A stretch of 64,000 nt of DNA. It comes from an uncultured Clostridia bacterium. GTDB lineage: Bacteria; Bacillota; Clostridia; Christensenellales; UBA1242. Positions 8,297 through 17,435 of this stretch are shown in pieces. The first letter of the stretch is position 1. Each line of letters begins with the position of its first letter. A program made the translations under genes and the position numbers. Below the pieces are notes generated by a model. It saw only the letters and a list, made by a program, of their open reading frames with translations. It ran no database searches and had not been told where the DNA came from. The DNA is taken from contig CAKNRR010000004.1 in assembly GCA_930990975.1 (NCBI GenBank), forward strand, positions 62,001-126,000, read 5' to 3'.

Positions 8297-9655
8297 ATGC
8301 AAGATTTATCTTCTCTTTGGCAAGCAGTCCTTGACAAACTTGAATTGACTGTTTCAAATGTTTCTTTTGTAATGTGGTTTAGACCTTTAAAAGTTGTTGA
8401 TTTTGTCGATAATAAAAAACTTGTTATCTCTGCAAATTCAATTTCAGCAAAAAACCAAATTTTAAGAAATTATTTTGACAAACTTTCCAAAGCTGTAAGT
8501 GATATATTTGGAGAAAACGTTGAAATAGAAGTACTCGATCAAAATGAAGAAATCGAATATATCAAAGTAAACGGTGAAAAAACAAAAGAAAAAGAAATTG
8601 AAGTAACAAAAAATCCTTTCAATCCTAAATACACTTTTGATAATTTTGTCGTTGGAAAAAGCAATCAGTTTGTCTATGCTGCAGCAAGAGCAGTTGCTGA
8701 ACACCCAGGCGAAAAGTTTAACCCTCTGTTTATCTATGGTGGTGTTGGACTTGGAAAAACTCACCTTCTTCATGCCATAGGAAACTATATAAAAGAATTT
8801 AATCCAAATCTTAATGTTCTTTATGTGACTTGCGAACAATTTGCAAACGATTATATTGAAAGTTTGGGTTCTATGTCTACAACAAAAAGCAAAGCAGTGC
8901 TTGAATTTAGAACAAAATATAGAAATCTTGATGTATTGATGGTTGATGATATTCAATTTATTTCAAAGAAGACAAGCACACAAGAAGAATTTTTCCACAC
9001 TTTCAATGAACTATATCAAAACAACAAACAAATTATCATCACATCAGATAGACCTCCAAAGGATATTGAAACACTTGCTGACAGACTTCGCTCTCGTTTT
9101 ACTTGTGGACTTATTCAAGATATTCAATCTCCAGACCTTGAAACTCGTATTGCAATTCTAAGAAAAAAATGTCAACTTGAAAAATATGTGATTGATGATG
9201 ATGTGATTGATCTTATCGCAGAGAAAATAAACACAAATATTCGTGAACTTGAAGGTATGCTTTCAAAAGTATATTTCCTTGCAACTCTGTCAAACAAACA
9301 CTCAGCAACCATGGAAGAAGCACTTGAAGCATTTAATGGTCAAATTGAAGAAGATAAAAATGAAGGACTTTCCCCTGATGACATTATAGACACGGTTTGC
9401 AAATATTTTGACATAACAAGACAAGACATTGTGGGAAAGAAAAAATCAAAAGATGTTGTTGAACCTCGAATGATCGCCATATATCTTATAAATGAAATCC
9501 TTGAAATACCTCTTGTTTCAATAGGCAAGATTTTCGGAGGAAGAGATCACACAACAATTATGCACTCAAGAGATAAAATTTCTGATGAATTAAAAACTTC
9601 TCATAAAATAAAATCATTTGTAAGTGAAATTAAAAAAATGTTGAAAGGTGGATAA
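8297..9655 (+). CDS. dnaA: chromosomal replication initiator DnaA
   Basis: 452 residues, usual length. Domain I (1-80) for self-interaction, short linker, AAA+ domain from about 110 with Walker A GGVGLGKT (148-155), Walker B VDDIQ (216-220) and sensor region ITSDRPP, then the C-terminal DNA-binding domain with the DnaA signature GGRDHTTIMHS (414-424). It binds 9-mer boxes at oriC, opens the AT-rich unwinding region and recruits helicase. AAGGTGG precedes the ATG. The stop codon lies within a DnaA-box-like sequence at 9647-9655, where oriC begins. dnaN follows on the same strand, but recF does not. Confidence 0.98.
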   Translation: MQDLSSLWQAVLDKLELTVSNVSFVMWFRPLKVVDFVDNKKLVISANSISAKNQILRNYFDKLSKAVSDIFGENVEIEVLDQNEEIEYIKVNGEKTKEKEIEVTKNPFNPKYTFDNFVVGKSNQFVYAAARAVAEHPGEKFNPLFIYGGVGLGKTHLLHAIGNYIKEFNPNLNVLYVTCEQFANDYIESLGSMSTTKSKAVLEFRTKYRNLDVLMVDDIQFISKKTSTQEEFFHTFNELYQNNKQIIITSDRPPKDIETLADRLRSRFTCGLIQDIQSPDLETRIAILRKKCQLEKYVIDDDVIDLIAEKINTNIRELEGMLSKVYFLATLSNKHSATMEEALEAFNGQIEEDKNEGLSPDDIIDTVCKYFDITRQDIVGKKKSKDVVEPRMIAIYLINEILEIPLVSIGKIFGGRDHTTIMHSRDKISDELKTSHKIKSFVSEIKKMLKGG

Positions 9656-9900
9656 ATAAAAAAAATCATCCACAAAATATCCACAAAATTAAAATCTGTA
9701 TATAGTAATATTTTATCAATAAAATTTCAAAATTATACTATATATAGGTTATTAAAAAAGTTATACACATTTGCACAGAGCTGATTATTAATAATATTAT
9801 TTAAAAATATATTAATTAAATTCTTTTTAAATATGCGCGCAAAGAAAAAGAGATGAAAAATTTTGAAATATTTTTTGATTGATTTTTTAAGAATAAAAAA
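9647..9900. other. oriC: replication origin oriC between dnaA and dnaN
   Basis: Holds a perfect DnaA box TTATACACA (9761-9769), two near-boxes 11 bp apart, TCATCCACA (9666-9674) and ATATCCACA (9677-9685), and an inverted near-box GGTGGATAA (9647-9655). Between and beyond them the DNA is almost pure A/T (9686-9760 and 9781-9835), suited to unwinding. I see no second box cluster upstream of dnaA. Base composition of + strand genes changes from C-rich to G-rich across this area, which agrees with an origin here. Confidence 0.8.
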
Positions 9901-9921
9901 ATAAAAAGTTTTATTAAAAAC

Positions 9922-9950
9922 TTGCTTTAATAGCTTAAAGGTGCTAAACT
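9922..9950 (+). promoter_or_regulatory. dnaN promoter
   Basis: TTGCTT (9922-9927), 17 bp, TAAACT (9945-9950); leader about 22 nt with AAGGAG. Confidence 0.6.
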
Positions 9951-9978
9951 TAAGTTGAATAGATAAGGAGAATTTTTT

Positions 9979-11082
9979 ATGTTAGTTAGTTGTCAAGGAT
10001 TAGAACTTTCAGATGCTTTACTAAGAGTAAGCAAAGCAATTTCAAACAAAATTACAAACCCTATTCTTGAAGGCATCAAGATTATAGCTGAAGATGGAAC
10101 TCTTACTATGTCTGCAACAGATACAGAACTTTCTATTGAAAAGAAAATTAAAGCAGAAGTTAAAGCAGAAGGAGAAACAGTTGTTCCTGGAAGATTTATC
10201 ACTGAATTTGTAAAGAAATTGACAAACTCAATTATTGAACTTGAAGTAAATGACAAAAATCAACTTTTTATCAGATATGAAGATAGTGAAAGTATGATTC
10301 AATGTTACAACCCTGTTGAATATCCAGGGTTCAAAAGAATACAAACCAATGAATATTTTGGTATAAGCCAAAAAGATTTTAAGATATGTGTGAATAAATC
10401 AATCTTTTCAGTTGCTCTTGATGATTCAAGACCGATTCTTAAAGGTGTTTTGTTTGATATAAACAATAATGAGCTTAATGTTGTTGCTCTTGATGGATAT
10501 AGACTTGCAAGAGTTAAAAAACATATCAATTCAAATATTGTGAAATCTATTGTTGTGCCAGCAAGAAGTTTAAGCGAACTTAGTAAACTTATTGATGACA
10601 GCGATGATATAATAAATATTTATATTGATAAATATACAATCATGGTAGATTTAGGAGATACAAAGGTTACATCAAGACTTCTTGAAGGAGATTATATCAA
10701 CTATAAACAAATCATTCCTGTAAATTATGAAACATTTGTGATTATAAACAAAGAACAATTTGAACAATCTTTGGAAAGAGCAACCTTGCTTTCAAGAACA
10801 AGCAACAACAATTTTGTTAAGTTTGATATAAAAGAAAACAATCTTTGCATTACATCAAATAGCGAACTTGGAAATATAAAAGAGAACATTCCTGTCAATG
10901 TTTCTGGAAAAGATTTGGTGATTTCATTCAATCCAAGATATTTCTTAGAAAGCTTGAGAGTAAACACAAATGAATTTGTAAAAATTTGCTTTAACAAAGC
11001 ATCAACACCATGTGTTATAGTTCCAACTGAAGAAGATGAGTTCTTATATCTTATCTTGCCAGTTAGAGTTATTGGTGGTTAA
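9979..11082 (+). CDS. dnaN: DNA polymerase III sliding clamp (beta subunit)
   Basis: 367 residues; the dimeric ring that tethers DNA polymerase III to DNA. The three repeated clamp folds cover about 1-120, 125-245 and 247-367. Family landmarks are NPILEGIKI near residue 27, the LDGYRLAR motif near 168 and the C-terminal ending LPVR (hydrophobic pocket that binds polymerase and other clamp ligands). AAGGAG precedes the ATG. Own promoter and a strong terminator, so it is not in an operon with recF as is common elsewhere. Confidence 0.97.
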   Translation: MLVSCQGLELSDALLRVSKAISNKITNPILEGIKIIAEDGTLTMSATDTELSIEKKIKAEVKAEGETVVPGRFITEFVKKLTNSIIELEVNDKNQLFIRYEDSESMIQCYNPVEYPGFKRIQTNEYFGISQKDFKICVNKSIFSVALDDSRPILKGVLFDINNNELNVVALDGYRLARVKKHINSNIVKSIVVPARSLSELSKLIDDSDDIINIYIDKYTIMVDLGDTKVTSRLLEGDYINYKQIIPVNYETFVIINKEQFEQSLERATLLSRTSNNNFVKFDIKENNLCITSNSELGNIKENIPVNVSGKDLVISFNPRYFLESLRVNTNEFVKICFNKASTPCVIVPTEEDEFLYLILPVRVIGG

Positions 11083-11110
11083 TTAAGAAAAACAAACTTA
11101 TAAAAATTTC

Positions 11111-11146
11111 AAAAGCATATTAGAAAAAAGCTAATATGCTTTTTGT
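11111..11146 (+). terminator. terminator after dnaN
   Basis: Perfect stem AAAAGCATATTAG / CTAATATGCTTTT with a 7-base loop and Ts. Confidence 0.9.
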
Positions 11147-11253
11147 TTAAATTTTAATAAAAAGGATTGAAAGTTTGAATATTTTAAAACGACTAATAAA
11201 AAGATATAAATTTTTTAATAGAATATAATAAGAAAATATATATACAAACATCC

Positions 11254-11282
11254 TTGATTAATAAGATTTGATGTGATATAAT
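11254..11282 (+). promoter_or_regulatory. promoter for gene at 11301
   Basis: TTGATT (11254-11259), 17 bp, TATAAT (11277-11282) with extended TGA before it. Confidence 0.7.
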
Positions 11283-11300
11283 ATTTTTAAGGAGTTACAT

Positions 11301-12179
11301 ATGAATATAGATAAATTTAAAAAAATATTAGAAAAAAAAGAAGATTGGTTTAAAAATAATCCAGAGAATGGAATTGATTGGATAAATAAAAAGAAAATTT
11401 TTATTAAAAGTGAAAAACAAAACTATGATATTTGTTTCAAATTATTATCATTAAATGAAGAATATATAAAACTTTTTCCAAAAATAAGCAAAGAAGCATT
11501 TTTAGCAGCTGAAGCAGTTTTGGAATATCCAAAACTTTATGATTTATTTCCACAATTTCATGAAAACTTAGAATTTTGTAAAAGACTTATAACTTTTTAT
11601 TATAGTAAATTCGACAATAATGGGAATCGCATAAAACCTATTTCAAATGAATATCGTCCTAAGTTTTACAAATTTATACCAGAAAGTGTAGCAAAAAATC
11701 CTGAATTTCTTTTAGAGTTATTTTTATTTGAGAATGATAATAGTTTAAAAACACCAGAAAGTGCTTTAGCGTATTTTAGTGAATTACACCCCGACATAGC
11801 AGAAAAAACCATAAAAGAGTATATTTATAAAAAATTTCTTGGAAGATTTGAAGTACCCGTAAAAAATTATCGTGAAACACTTGATGTAGGCAATCCAGAA
11901 CTGGCAGATAAAATTTTTTCTCATGAATTTTGTAACTCATTGAAAAAAATAGTCGGAGATAAAACAAAAAAAGAAGTTGAAGATGTACATAATTATAATG
12001 TTTTCGTCTTAACTGATAAAGAAAAATTAGAATGGATCAATAAAATCGAAAAAAGATATAATGAACAGATAAATAATATCAATGATGTAGACAGTGAAAG
12101 TATTAAAATGAAAAAGGCAAAAGATGAAAAGTTAAACAAAAAAGAACAAAACATGTCTGATGAGCATGAAATTGAGTAA
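11301..12179 (+). CDS. hypothetical helical protein
   Basis: 292 residues, mostly charged and helical, no signal peptide. The middle (about 55-190) has repeated blocks such as ISKEAFLAAEAVLEYPKL and ESVAKNPEFLLELFL, vaguely like repeats of DUF4116-type proteins (alpha-helical, one block per 30-45 residues). The C-terminus (about 240-292) is a lysine/glutamate-rich probable coiled coil. AAGGAG and a good promoter support the start. Not recognised as any named family; cytosolic, function unknown. Confidence 0.75.
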   Translation: MNIDKFKKILEKKEDWFKNNPENGIDWINKKKIFIKSEKQNYDICFKLLSLNEEYIKLFPKISKEAFLAAEAVLEYPKLYDLFPQFHENLEFCKRLITFYYSKFDNNGNRIKPISNEYRPKFYKFIPESVAKNPEFLLELFLFENDNSLKTPESALAYFSELHPDIAEKTIKEYIYKKFLGRFEVPVKNYRETLDVGNPELADKIFSHEFCNSLKKIVGDKTKKEVEDVHNYNVFVLTDKEKLEWINKIEKRYNEQINNINDVDSESIKMKKAKDEKLNKKEQNMSDEHEIE

Positions 12180-12388
12180 CAAAACATTTTCTTCTGTGAA
12201 CGGATAAAAAAATAATAATTTGTTTTAGAAATTTGTTAATTCTATAAATATTTACCATTATTAAGAATTTATGTTAACCTTTAAATTGTTCAAGTTAAAA
12301 AGATATGAAAAAATAGATAAAATTTTGTCAATTTGCTATTGACTTTAAATGGGTGTTGATTTAAAATATAATGCGTTAGGAGTTTAAA

Positions 12389-12856
12389 ATGAACATTAGA
12401 GGAAATTATAGATTAAGATCATATGGAGTAAAAGATTTCGGAGAATTTAAGGAAAATAAAGAAAGTGACCTTTTGGTCATGAGATATGGAGAATATAAAA
12501 AATTTACATTTCATAAACAAAATTCTTATAAACTCGTTGAGTCTATTTTAGGAAAAGGATATTTAAGAAAAATTGGATTGGATGAAAAAACTTTCGATAA
12601 CTTTATAAGAAAACACGGGTACATTGATACATTAAATCCTCTTCTAAAAGGTAAAGGTTTTATATTAGTATCTACTTCATTAGAAAATTTAAAAGAAAAC
12701 GAAAAAGTAAAAATTGGCATCACAAACATTGATGAGAATGGCGAACTTTTAGCAAAAGATGACAGTGAGATGTTTATTGATGAAGTAAAATATTCTGAAA
12801 TTTTCAAAAAGTTATATGATAGGGGTATTGAAACCGAAGAAGCAGAAAAAATTTAA
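12389..12856 (+). CDS. hypothetical cytosolic protein
   Basis: 155 residues, no signal peptide or membrane segment, no family recognised. Charged, with mixed strand/helix pattern, including KGKGFILVSTSLENLKENEK and a C-terminal acidic helix. TAGGAG lies just before the ATG and a strong terminator follows, so it is probably monocistronic. A -10 box TATAAT is at 12367-12372 but its -35 is poor. Confidence 0.75.
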   Translation: MNIRGNYRLRSYGVKDFGEFKENKESDLLVMRYGEYKKFTFHKQNSYKLVESILGKGYLRKIGLDEKTFDNFIRKHGYIDTLNPLLKGKGFILVSTSLENLKENEKVKIGITNIDENGELLAKDDSEMFIDEVKYSEIFKKLYDRGIETEEAEKI

Positions 12857-12863
12857 TTTCAAA

Positions 12864-12898
12864 GAAAAAAAAGATAAGGTCATTCTTATCTTTTTTTT
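12864..12898 (+). terminator. terminator after gene at 12389
   Basis: AAAAAAGATAAG / CTTATCTTTTTT with a 6-base loop and T tract. Confidence 0.9.
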
Positions 12899-12918
12899 AT
12901 AAAATATGGAAAAGAGTT

Positions 12919-12946
12919 TTGATATAGTTGACATTTATTTTATAAT
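12919..12946 (+). promoter_or_regulatory. dut promoter
   Basis: TTGATA (12919-12924), 16 bp, TATAAT (12941-12946). A TTGACA at 12928 is too close to the -10 box to be its partner. Confidence 0.55.
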
Positions 12947-12972
12947 ATATAAGACGAATAAAGGAGTGGTTT

Positions 12973-13503
12973 ATGAATTATTTTGAAAAAGAAAACAATG
13001 TCTATTTTGCAAAGATGAGAGATGATGCAATAATTCCAAATAAGGAAGAAGAAAATGCAGGATATGATATCTATGCTTCATTTGACGAAGATTTTATAAA
13101 GATTGAAAGCTGTTCAACAAAACTTATTCCAACAGGTATTGCATGGGCTTGCAGTCCAAAGTTTTATATGCAAATTGAAGAAAGGTCAAGCACTGGCTCA
13201 AAGGGAATAAAAAGAAGTGCTGGAATTATAGACAGTGGTTATAGAGGCGAAATAAAAATCGCAATCACGAATTCCAACAAAAACAATTTATACATAAGCA
13301 ATCTTAGTGAAGATGATTTACGCAAAAAATATGGAAAAGAGATTGAAGAAAATGCCCTTGTTTATTATACAAAAAAGGCAATTGCACAAGGAATCATTCA
13401 TAGAGTAGAAAGTATGGATATAAAAGAAATTTCTTTGGATGAACTTTTAAAAATTGATTCAAACAGAAAAGATAAGGGGTTTGGAAGCACAAACAAAATT
13501 TAG
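12973..13503 (+). CDS. dut: deoxyuridine triphosphatase
   Basis: 176 residues. Trimeric dUTPase hydrolysing dUTP to dUMP, keeping uracil out of DNA and feeding dTMP synthesis. All five motifs are present in order: AGYDIYA (about 29-35), ERSSTGSKG (70-78), GIIDSGYRGEIKIAI (84-98, with catalytic Asp), AIAQGIIH (137-144) and the C-terminal lid RKDKGFGSTN (165-174). The insertion between motifs 3 and 4 (about 100-135) is longer than in the E. coli enzyme. AAAGGAG precedes the ATG; single-gene unit with own promoter and terminator. Confidence 0.95.
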   Translation: MNYFEKENNVYFAKMRDDAIIPNKEEENAGYDIYASFDEDFIKIESCSTKLIPTGIAWACSPKFYMQIEERSSTGSKGIKRSAGIIDSGYRGEIKIAITNSNKNNLYISNLSEDDLRKKYGKEIEENALVYYTKKAIAQGIIHRVESMDIKEISLDELLKIDSNRKDKGFGSTNKI

Positions 13504-13576
13504 TCCATAACAAATCAGCTTAATAAGAAAAAAAATAATTAATAGGGAATTTAGACTTATTAAAAAAATTACAAAG

Positions 13577-13617
13577 AAAAAAAAGATGTTAATTTAAAAA
13601 CATCTTTTTATTTTTTT
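13577..13617. terminator. terminator after dut, possibly bidirectional
   Basis: AAAAAGATGTT / AACATCTTTTT stem followed by Ts; A runs on the other side also give a T tract for the minus-strand gene ending at 13619. Confidence 0.8.
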
Positions 13618-13618
13618 A

Positions 13619-13927
13619 TTAAAGATGATTTATCTCTTCTTCTTTATAAAATTCTTCAAATTCCAAAAAGATTTGACATTTTTGTTTGTTGAGTTTTGCC
13701 AAATTATAAAGATTTGTTATATCATTTTTTAATTCCATATTGCTGGCAAAGTCCTTTTTGCAAAGATATTTAAGCACAATATCATTTGGAATTGATTGAC
13801 TTTTCATATAATCATTATATAAATGGCTGTATAACTGATCAATACAGTTTTGTTTTAGCAGAGATAAAACCACCCTATCTTGTTTATAAATTTTTTCAAT
13901 TTTTTCTTTTAACTCAATTGGAAGCAT
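13619..13927 (-). CDS. hypothetical small helical protein
   Basis: 102 residues, predicted mostly alpha-helical, acidic C-terminus (EFEEFYKEEEINHL), no signal peptide. No family recognised. GGGGA lies eight bases before the ATG, a weak ribosome site. It occupies the space between convergent dut and divergent rpmH with no competing ORF, and it shares a terminator region with dut. Moderately sure it is a gene. Confidence 0.55.
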   Translation of the reverse strand: MLPIELKEKIEKIYKQDRVVLSLLKQNCIDQLYSHLYNDYMKSQSIPNDIVLKYLCKKDFASNMELKNDITNLYNLAKLNKQKCQIFLEFEEFYKEEEINHL

Positions 13928-14086
13928 AATTATTCCCCTGTTTTTATATATGATTTTGATAAAAAATGTGTTTTGTTTCCTTTATTTACAGAATAAAATA
14001 TTCATCAAAAAAAATTAAAAATTTTAATTATAGTATAAATAACGCACTCTTTTAAAAATGTAAATATAAAAAAACAATTATTACGA

Positions 14087-14115
14087 TTGACAAAATCTAT
14101 TTTTTTCTTTATAAT
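14087..14115 (+). promoter_or_regulatory. rpmH operon promoter
   Basis: Perfect TTGACA (14087-14092), 17 bp, TATAAT (14110-14115), as expected for a highly expressed ribosomal-protein operon. Leader about 27 nt. Confidence 0.9.
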
Positions 14116-14148
14116 AAAGTAGTTACATTAAAAAAGGAGGCACACATT

Positions 14149-14283
14149 ATGAAAAGAACTTATCAGCCAAAGAAAAGACAAAGAAGTAAAGTTCATGGTT
14201 TTAGAGAAAGAATGAGAACTAATGGCGGAAGAAATGTATTAAAGAGAAGAAGAAATCGTGGAAGAAAAAAATTATCAGCATAA
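14149..14283 (+). CDS. rpmH: 50S ribosomal protein L34
   Basis: 44 residues, the standard length. Begins [20 protein letters not shown] and is rich in Arg/Lys, the L34 hallmark. Strong AAGGAGG before the ATG and a consensus promoter. It overlaps the start of rnpA by 26 bases, so the two are translationally linked. Confidence 0.97.
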   Translation: MKRTYQPKKRQRSKVHGFRERMRTNGGRNVLKRRRNRGRKKLSA

Positions 14284-14614
14284 CACAAAAGAAAGGGCTG
14301 ACCATAGATTAAAAAAAAACAAACAGTTTAACTACATTTTTAGAAAGGGAGAAAAATATCATACAAAGAATTTTAATCTCTATGTGGTAAAAAGCAAATA
14401 CAAAACCTATAAAATAGGATATTCTATATCTAAAAAGGAAGGAAAAGCAAATCAAAGAAATCTATTAAAAAGAAGAATGAAAGAAATTATAAGAATAAAT
14501 AATCTTCCTAAAGATAATCATAATTATATTATACAGGCAAAAGCTAAAGCATGTGACCTTGATTACAAACAAATAGAAACTCAACTGATAAAACTTTTTA
14601 GTGAGAAAGAATAA
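14258..14614 (+). CDS. rnpA: ribonuclease P protein component
   Basis: 118 residues; basic protein that helps RNase P RNA bind pre-tRNA. The family core [13 protein letters not shown] (RNR motif, about residues 67-79) and the N-terminal [15 protein letters not shown] are clear. The only possible start in frame is GTG at 14258, 26 bases inside rpmH; no later ATG, GTG or TTG occurs before the conserved domain. The purine-rich 3' end of rpmH probably acts as the ribosome site. Overlapping rpmH and rnpA is known in some bacteria. Part of rpmH-rnpA-yidD-yidC-jag. Confidence 0.93.
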   Translation: MEEKNYQHNTKERADHRLKKNKQFNYIFRKGEKYHTKNFNLYVVKSKYKTYKIGYSISKKEGKANQRNLLKRRMKEIIRINNLPKDNHNYIIQAKAKACDLDYKQIETQLIKLFSEKE

Positions 14615-14617
14615 ACT

Positions 14618-14884
14618 ATGAAAAATGTTTTGCATAGGACACTTGCTTTTATACTTAAAGCACCTGTATATTTTTATAAAGGATGTATTTCCCCTTTAAT
14701 TCCTCATAGTTGTAGGTTTTATCCTAGCTGTTCAAATTATATGATTGAAGCAATAAATCAATTTGGTTTTAAAGGTGTACTACTGGGAATCAAAAGAATT
14801 TCAAGATGCAATCCTTTCAACAAAAACTGTGGTTATGACCCCGTTCCTATAAATATTAAAGGAGAAGTCAAATGGCTAATTTAA
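14618..14884 (+). CDS. yidD: membrane protein insertion efficiency factor YidD
   Basis: 88 residues. It has the compact family signature: [20 protein letters not shown], then [14 protein letters not shown] and GYDPVP. Peripheral inner-face protein that assists YidC. Starts three bases after rnpA and overlaps yidC by 13 bases, so coupled. Confidence 0.95.
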   Translation: MKNVLHRTLAFILKAPVYFYKGCISPLIPHSCRFYPSCSNYMIEAINQFGFKGVLLGIKRISRCNPFNKNCGYDPVPINIKGEVKWLI

Positions 14885-16350
14885 GCGCATTACTTGCAGT
14901 CAGTGAGCCATCTGGATTCTGGATAACAATTATCAAAGCATTTGAAGCTGTCACAAACAACTATGTGCTTGCAATTATCTTTTTGACTGTCGTCATTAGA
15001 GTTATTTGGGCAATTGTTGATACTTTCAGCAAACATAGTCAGCAAAAAATGTCAATTATTCAATCGCAGATGCAGCCTGAACTTGACAAGATTAAAGCAA
15101 AGTATGGAAACTCTCCACAGCAGCTAAATCAAAAACAAAATGAAGTATATAAAAAGTATTATGGGAAGAGCTATTATACAGGCTGTCTTATGATGCTTGT
15201 GGTGATGATTTTAAACCTTGTTATATTCTTCACCTTGTTCTCTGGATTGAACGCAATGGCTACTTATAAAATAGATTCAAATTACAACAATCTTAAATAT
15301 AGTTATGCCAATTGTATAAATGTTGTGGACGATTATTTTAATAGTGATTACACTGACGAAAGCAAACAAGAATTATTTAAAAATTACGAAAATCTAGCTT
15401 TTATTATAGAAAGCGATGATGAAGGAAAACAAATAATTTCGCTGATTAAATACCAAACAAATGGTGATGGTGAGTTTATTTTAGATGAAAATGGAAATAA
15501 AACTTTTAGCAAAGTTCATTCTCTTGAATATAAAACTGATTTTGGATATATTTTAGAAGAAACTAAAGAAGAAGACGGAAAAATTATTGTAGACAAAACT
15601 GCGGTTACAACAAACGATTATATAATTTCAATCTTAAATAGAATTTTCCCTGTATATGGTGAAGGCGAAGTGGAAGGAAGCAAAGAAATTATTTTAATCG
15701 AAGATTATAAACCTGTTTTGGATGAAAACGGACAACAAGTGATTGGCGAAGATGGACAACCTGTTTACGAAGATTTGTATTTGTCAACAGCAATTCAATC
15801 AACAGCTATGAGCTATGTTATAGATGTTTATGACCAAACACAAGACAGTTTCTTATGGATTGAAAATATTTGGATTGCCGATTCCCCTACTGTTAAATCA
15901 ATTGTAGATTATGACACATTGGTTTCACAAATTGGTGGAGAAGGAAATGTTCAAGAAGGTGAAAGACAAGTTTACGATGCTTTCATGAAAGACTTGAAGA
16001 TTGAAAGAAGCCGTGTAAATGGTTATTATATTTTGGCAATTCTATGTGTTCTCGTTGCAGTTGCAAGTATGTTGTTAAACAACTATTTCACAAAGAGAAG
16101 AAACAAAAAACAAGGAAAAGAAATTCAAACACAAAAATCAGCAAAGTGGATGCAAATTATTGTTCCAATATTGCTTGGAATATTCGCGTTATTCTATAAC
16201 AGTGTGTTCTCAATCTATATGTTGACAGGACAGATTGTATCAGCAATCTTAACACCACTTCAATATTTAGTTATTGACGCAATCAACAATAGAAAGAATA
16301 AAAAAACAGATGATAAGAAACCTGTTGTTGAGTATTCAAGAAAGTTTTAA
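14872..16350 (+). CDS. yidC: membrane protein insertase YidC/OxaA with large inserted domain
   Basis: 492 residues, much longer than the 250-290 usual in Gram-positives. The insertase core is split. Residues about 17-130 hold TM1 ([15 protein letters not shown]), the cytosolic loop with [22 protein letters not shown], and TM2 ([23 protein letters not shown]). Residues about 385-475 hold the last TMs ([18 protein letters not shown], then [18 protein letters not shown] and [11 protein letters not shown]). Between them, about 135-325, is an acidic soluble segment facing outside, which normal YidC lacks. No lipobox at the N-terminus. AAAGGAG precedes the ATG; operon position supports the call. 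Confidence 0.92.
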   Translation: MANLSALLAVSEPSGFWITIIKAFEAVTNNYVLAIIFLTVVIRVIWAIVDTFSKHSQQKMSIIQSQMQPELDKIKAKYGNSPQQLNQKQNEVYKKYYGKSYYTGCLMMLVVMILNLVIFFTLFSGLNAMATYKIDSNYNNLKYSYANCINVVDDYFNSDYTDESKQELFKNYENLAFIIESDDEGKQIISLIKYQTNGDGEFILDENGNKTFSKVHSLEYKTDFGYILEETKEEDGKIIVDKTAVTTNDYIISILNRIFPVYGEGEVEGSKEIILIEDYKPVLDENGQQVIGEDGQPVYEDLYLSTAIQSTAMSYVIDVYDQTQDSFLWIENIWIADSPTVKSIVDYDTLVSQIGGEGNVQEGERQVYDAFMKDLKIERSRVNGYYILAILCVLVAVASMLLNNYFTKRRNKKQGKEIQTQKSAKWMQIIVPILLGIFALFYNSVFSIYMLTGQIVSAILTPLQYLVIDAINNRKNKKTDDKKPVVEYSRKF

Positions 16351-16371
16351 TGAAAATAAAATGGAGGAGAT

Positions 16372-17166
16372 ATGTTTTCTGCAGAAGGAATTGGAAAAAC
16401 TATTGAAAAAGCTATTGAAAATGCACTTTTAGAACTTAAAGCATCAAGAGAAGATGTTGATATCAAAATTTTAAATGAAGGCGGTCTTTTTAAGAAAGCC
16501 AAAGTATTGGTTACAATTTCAGATGATGCGAAAAGTAAATACGAAAAAAGAGAAAGCATTAGAAGGGAAATAGAAAAAGAAGAAAAGGTTGAAGCTGAAG
16601 AAATGCCTAAAGAAGAGAAATCTTCAAAGGAAAATAAAGAAGAGAAAAAAGAAATAAAAGAAGATCAAAAACCTTTAGAACAAGAAGAACTTGTAGTTGT
16701 TACAAAAGAAGAGGAAAAAATTGAAAAATTTATTCCTCCTGTAGACTTTTTGAAAGGGCTTTTTGAAGTCGCTGGAAAAACTGTTGAAATCAAAACAGAG
16801 GAAGATGACAAGTATATAAATATCTCTGTAACAGGCGAAGACCTTGGGGATATGATAGGTCATAGAGGCGATTGTTACTATGCTATAAGCAAGATATTGT
16901 CAGTCGTAAGTGGAAGACAGGACAAGAAGATTTTGCTTGATATAGGGCAATTTAAAGAGAAAAGAGCAGAGTCTTTGCGCCAACTTGCAAAAAGAACAGC
17001 AGAAAAAGTTGTTAAAAGTGGAAGATATATAAAACTTTCACCTATGAACCCAAGTGATAGAAGAATTATTCATACTGCACTTCAAGATGACGATCGCGTA
17101 ACAACTTTAAGTAAAGGTGTTGAACCTCATAGATATGTTATAGTTTTTCCAAAAGAAGCTGAATAA
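16372..17166 (+). CDS. jag: RNA-binding protein Jag/KhpB
   Basis: 264 residues. Jag_N domain at 1-50 (SAEGIGKTIEKAIENALLEL), a highly charged Glu/Lys linker (about 55-125), a KH domain with GDMIGHRGDCYYAI (about 160-175), and a C-terminal R3H domain with SPMNPSDRRIIHTALQ (about 224-240). Partner of KhpA in Gram-positives and linked to cell-wall and division control through RNA binding. GGAGGAG before the ATG; last gene of the rpmH operon, closed by a strong terminator. Confidence 0.94.
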   Translation: MFSAEGIGKTIEKAIENALLELKASREDVDIKILNEGGLFKKAKVLVTISDDAKSKYEKRESIRREIEKEEKVEAEEMPKEEKSSKENKEEKKEIKEDQKPLEQEELVVVTKEEEKIEKFIPPVDFLKGLFEVAGKTVEIKTEEDDKYINISVTGEDLGDMIGHRGDCYYAISKILSVVSGRQDKKILLDIGQFKEKRAESLRQLAKRTAEKVVKSGRYIKLSPMNPSDRRIIHTALQDDDRVTTLSKGVEPHRYVIVFPKEAE

Positions 17167-17186
17167 AATAAAGTTGAATAGTAATT

Positions 17187-17223
17187 AAAAAAGAAGAAGT
17201 AAAATTTATTTCTTCTTTTTTTA
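17187..17223 (+). terminator. terminator after jag
   Basis: AAAAAAGAAGAA / TTCTTCTTTTTT hairpin with about 10-base loop. Confidence 0.85.
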
Positions 17224-17288
17224 TAACTATGTGTTTTAAAACATATTAGCATAAGATAAAAATTTGACGAAGTTAAGCACATTGCAAC

Positions 17289-17297
17289 TTATTCACA
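17289..17297 (+). other. single DnaA-box match upstream of mnmE
   Basis: TTATTCACA fits the TTATNCACA consensus exactly. It is isolated, 130 bp upstream of the mnmE start. Could be a regulatory DnaA site or chance in AT-rich DNA. Confidence 0.3.
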
Positions 17298-17420
17298 CAA
17301 TTCATTCATAATATGCAAAAACATTAATTTTTATTAAACGACTTCTTTATAGTAATAAAAAATCATTCTTGTTTACAAATAGCAAATGTATGATTTAATG
17401 TTTTAATTTAGCGTGCAATA

Positions 17421-17429
17421 TGCTATAAT
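17421..17429 (+). promoter_or_regulatory. mnmE promoter, probably leaderless transcript
   Basis: Extended -10 TGC-TATAAT (TATAAT at 17424-17429); the -35 region is poor. Predicted first transcribed base is 17436, the A of the mnmE ATG. Confidence 0.6.
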
Positions 17430-17435
17430 AACAAT

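Noticed and set aside
12339..12372. TTGACT with TATAAT as promoter of the gene at 12389
   Set aside because: The spacer is 22 bp, too long for a sigma-A promoter.
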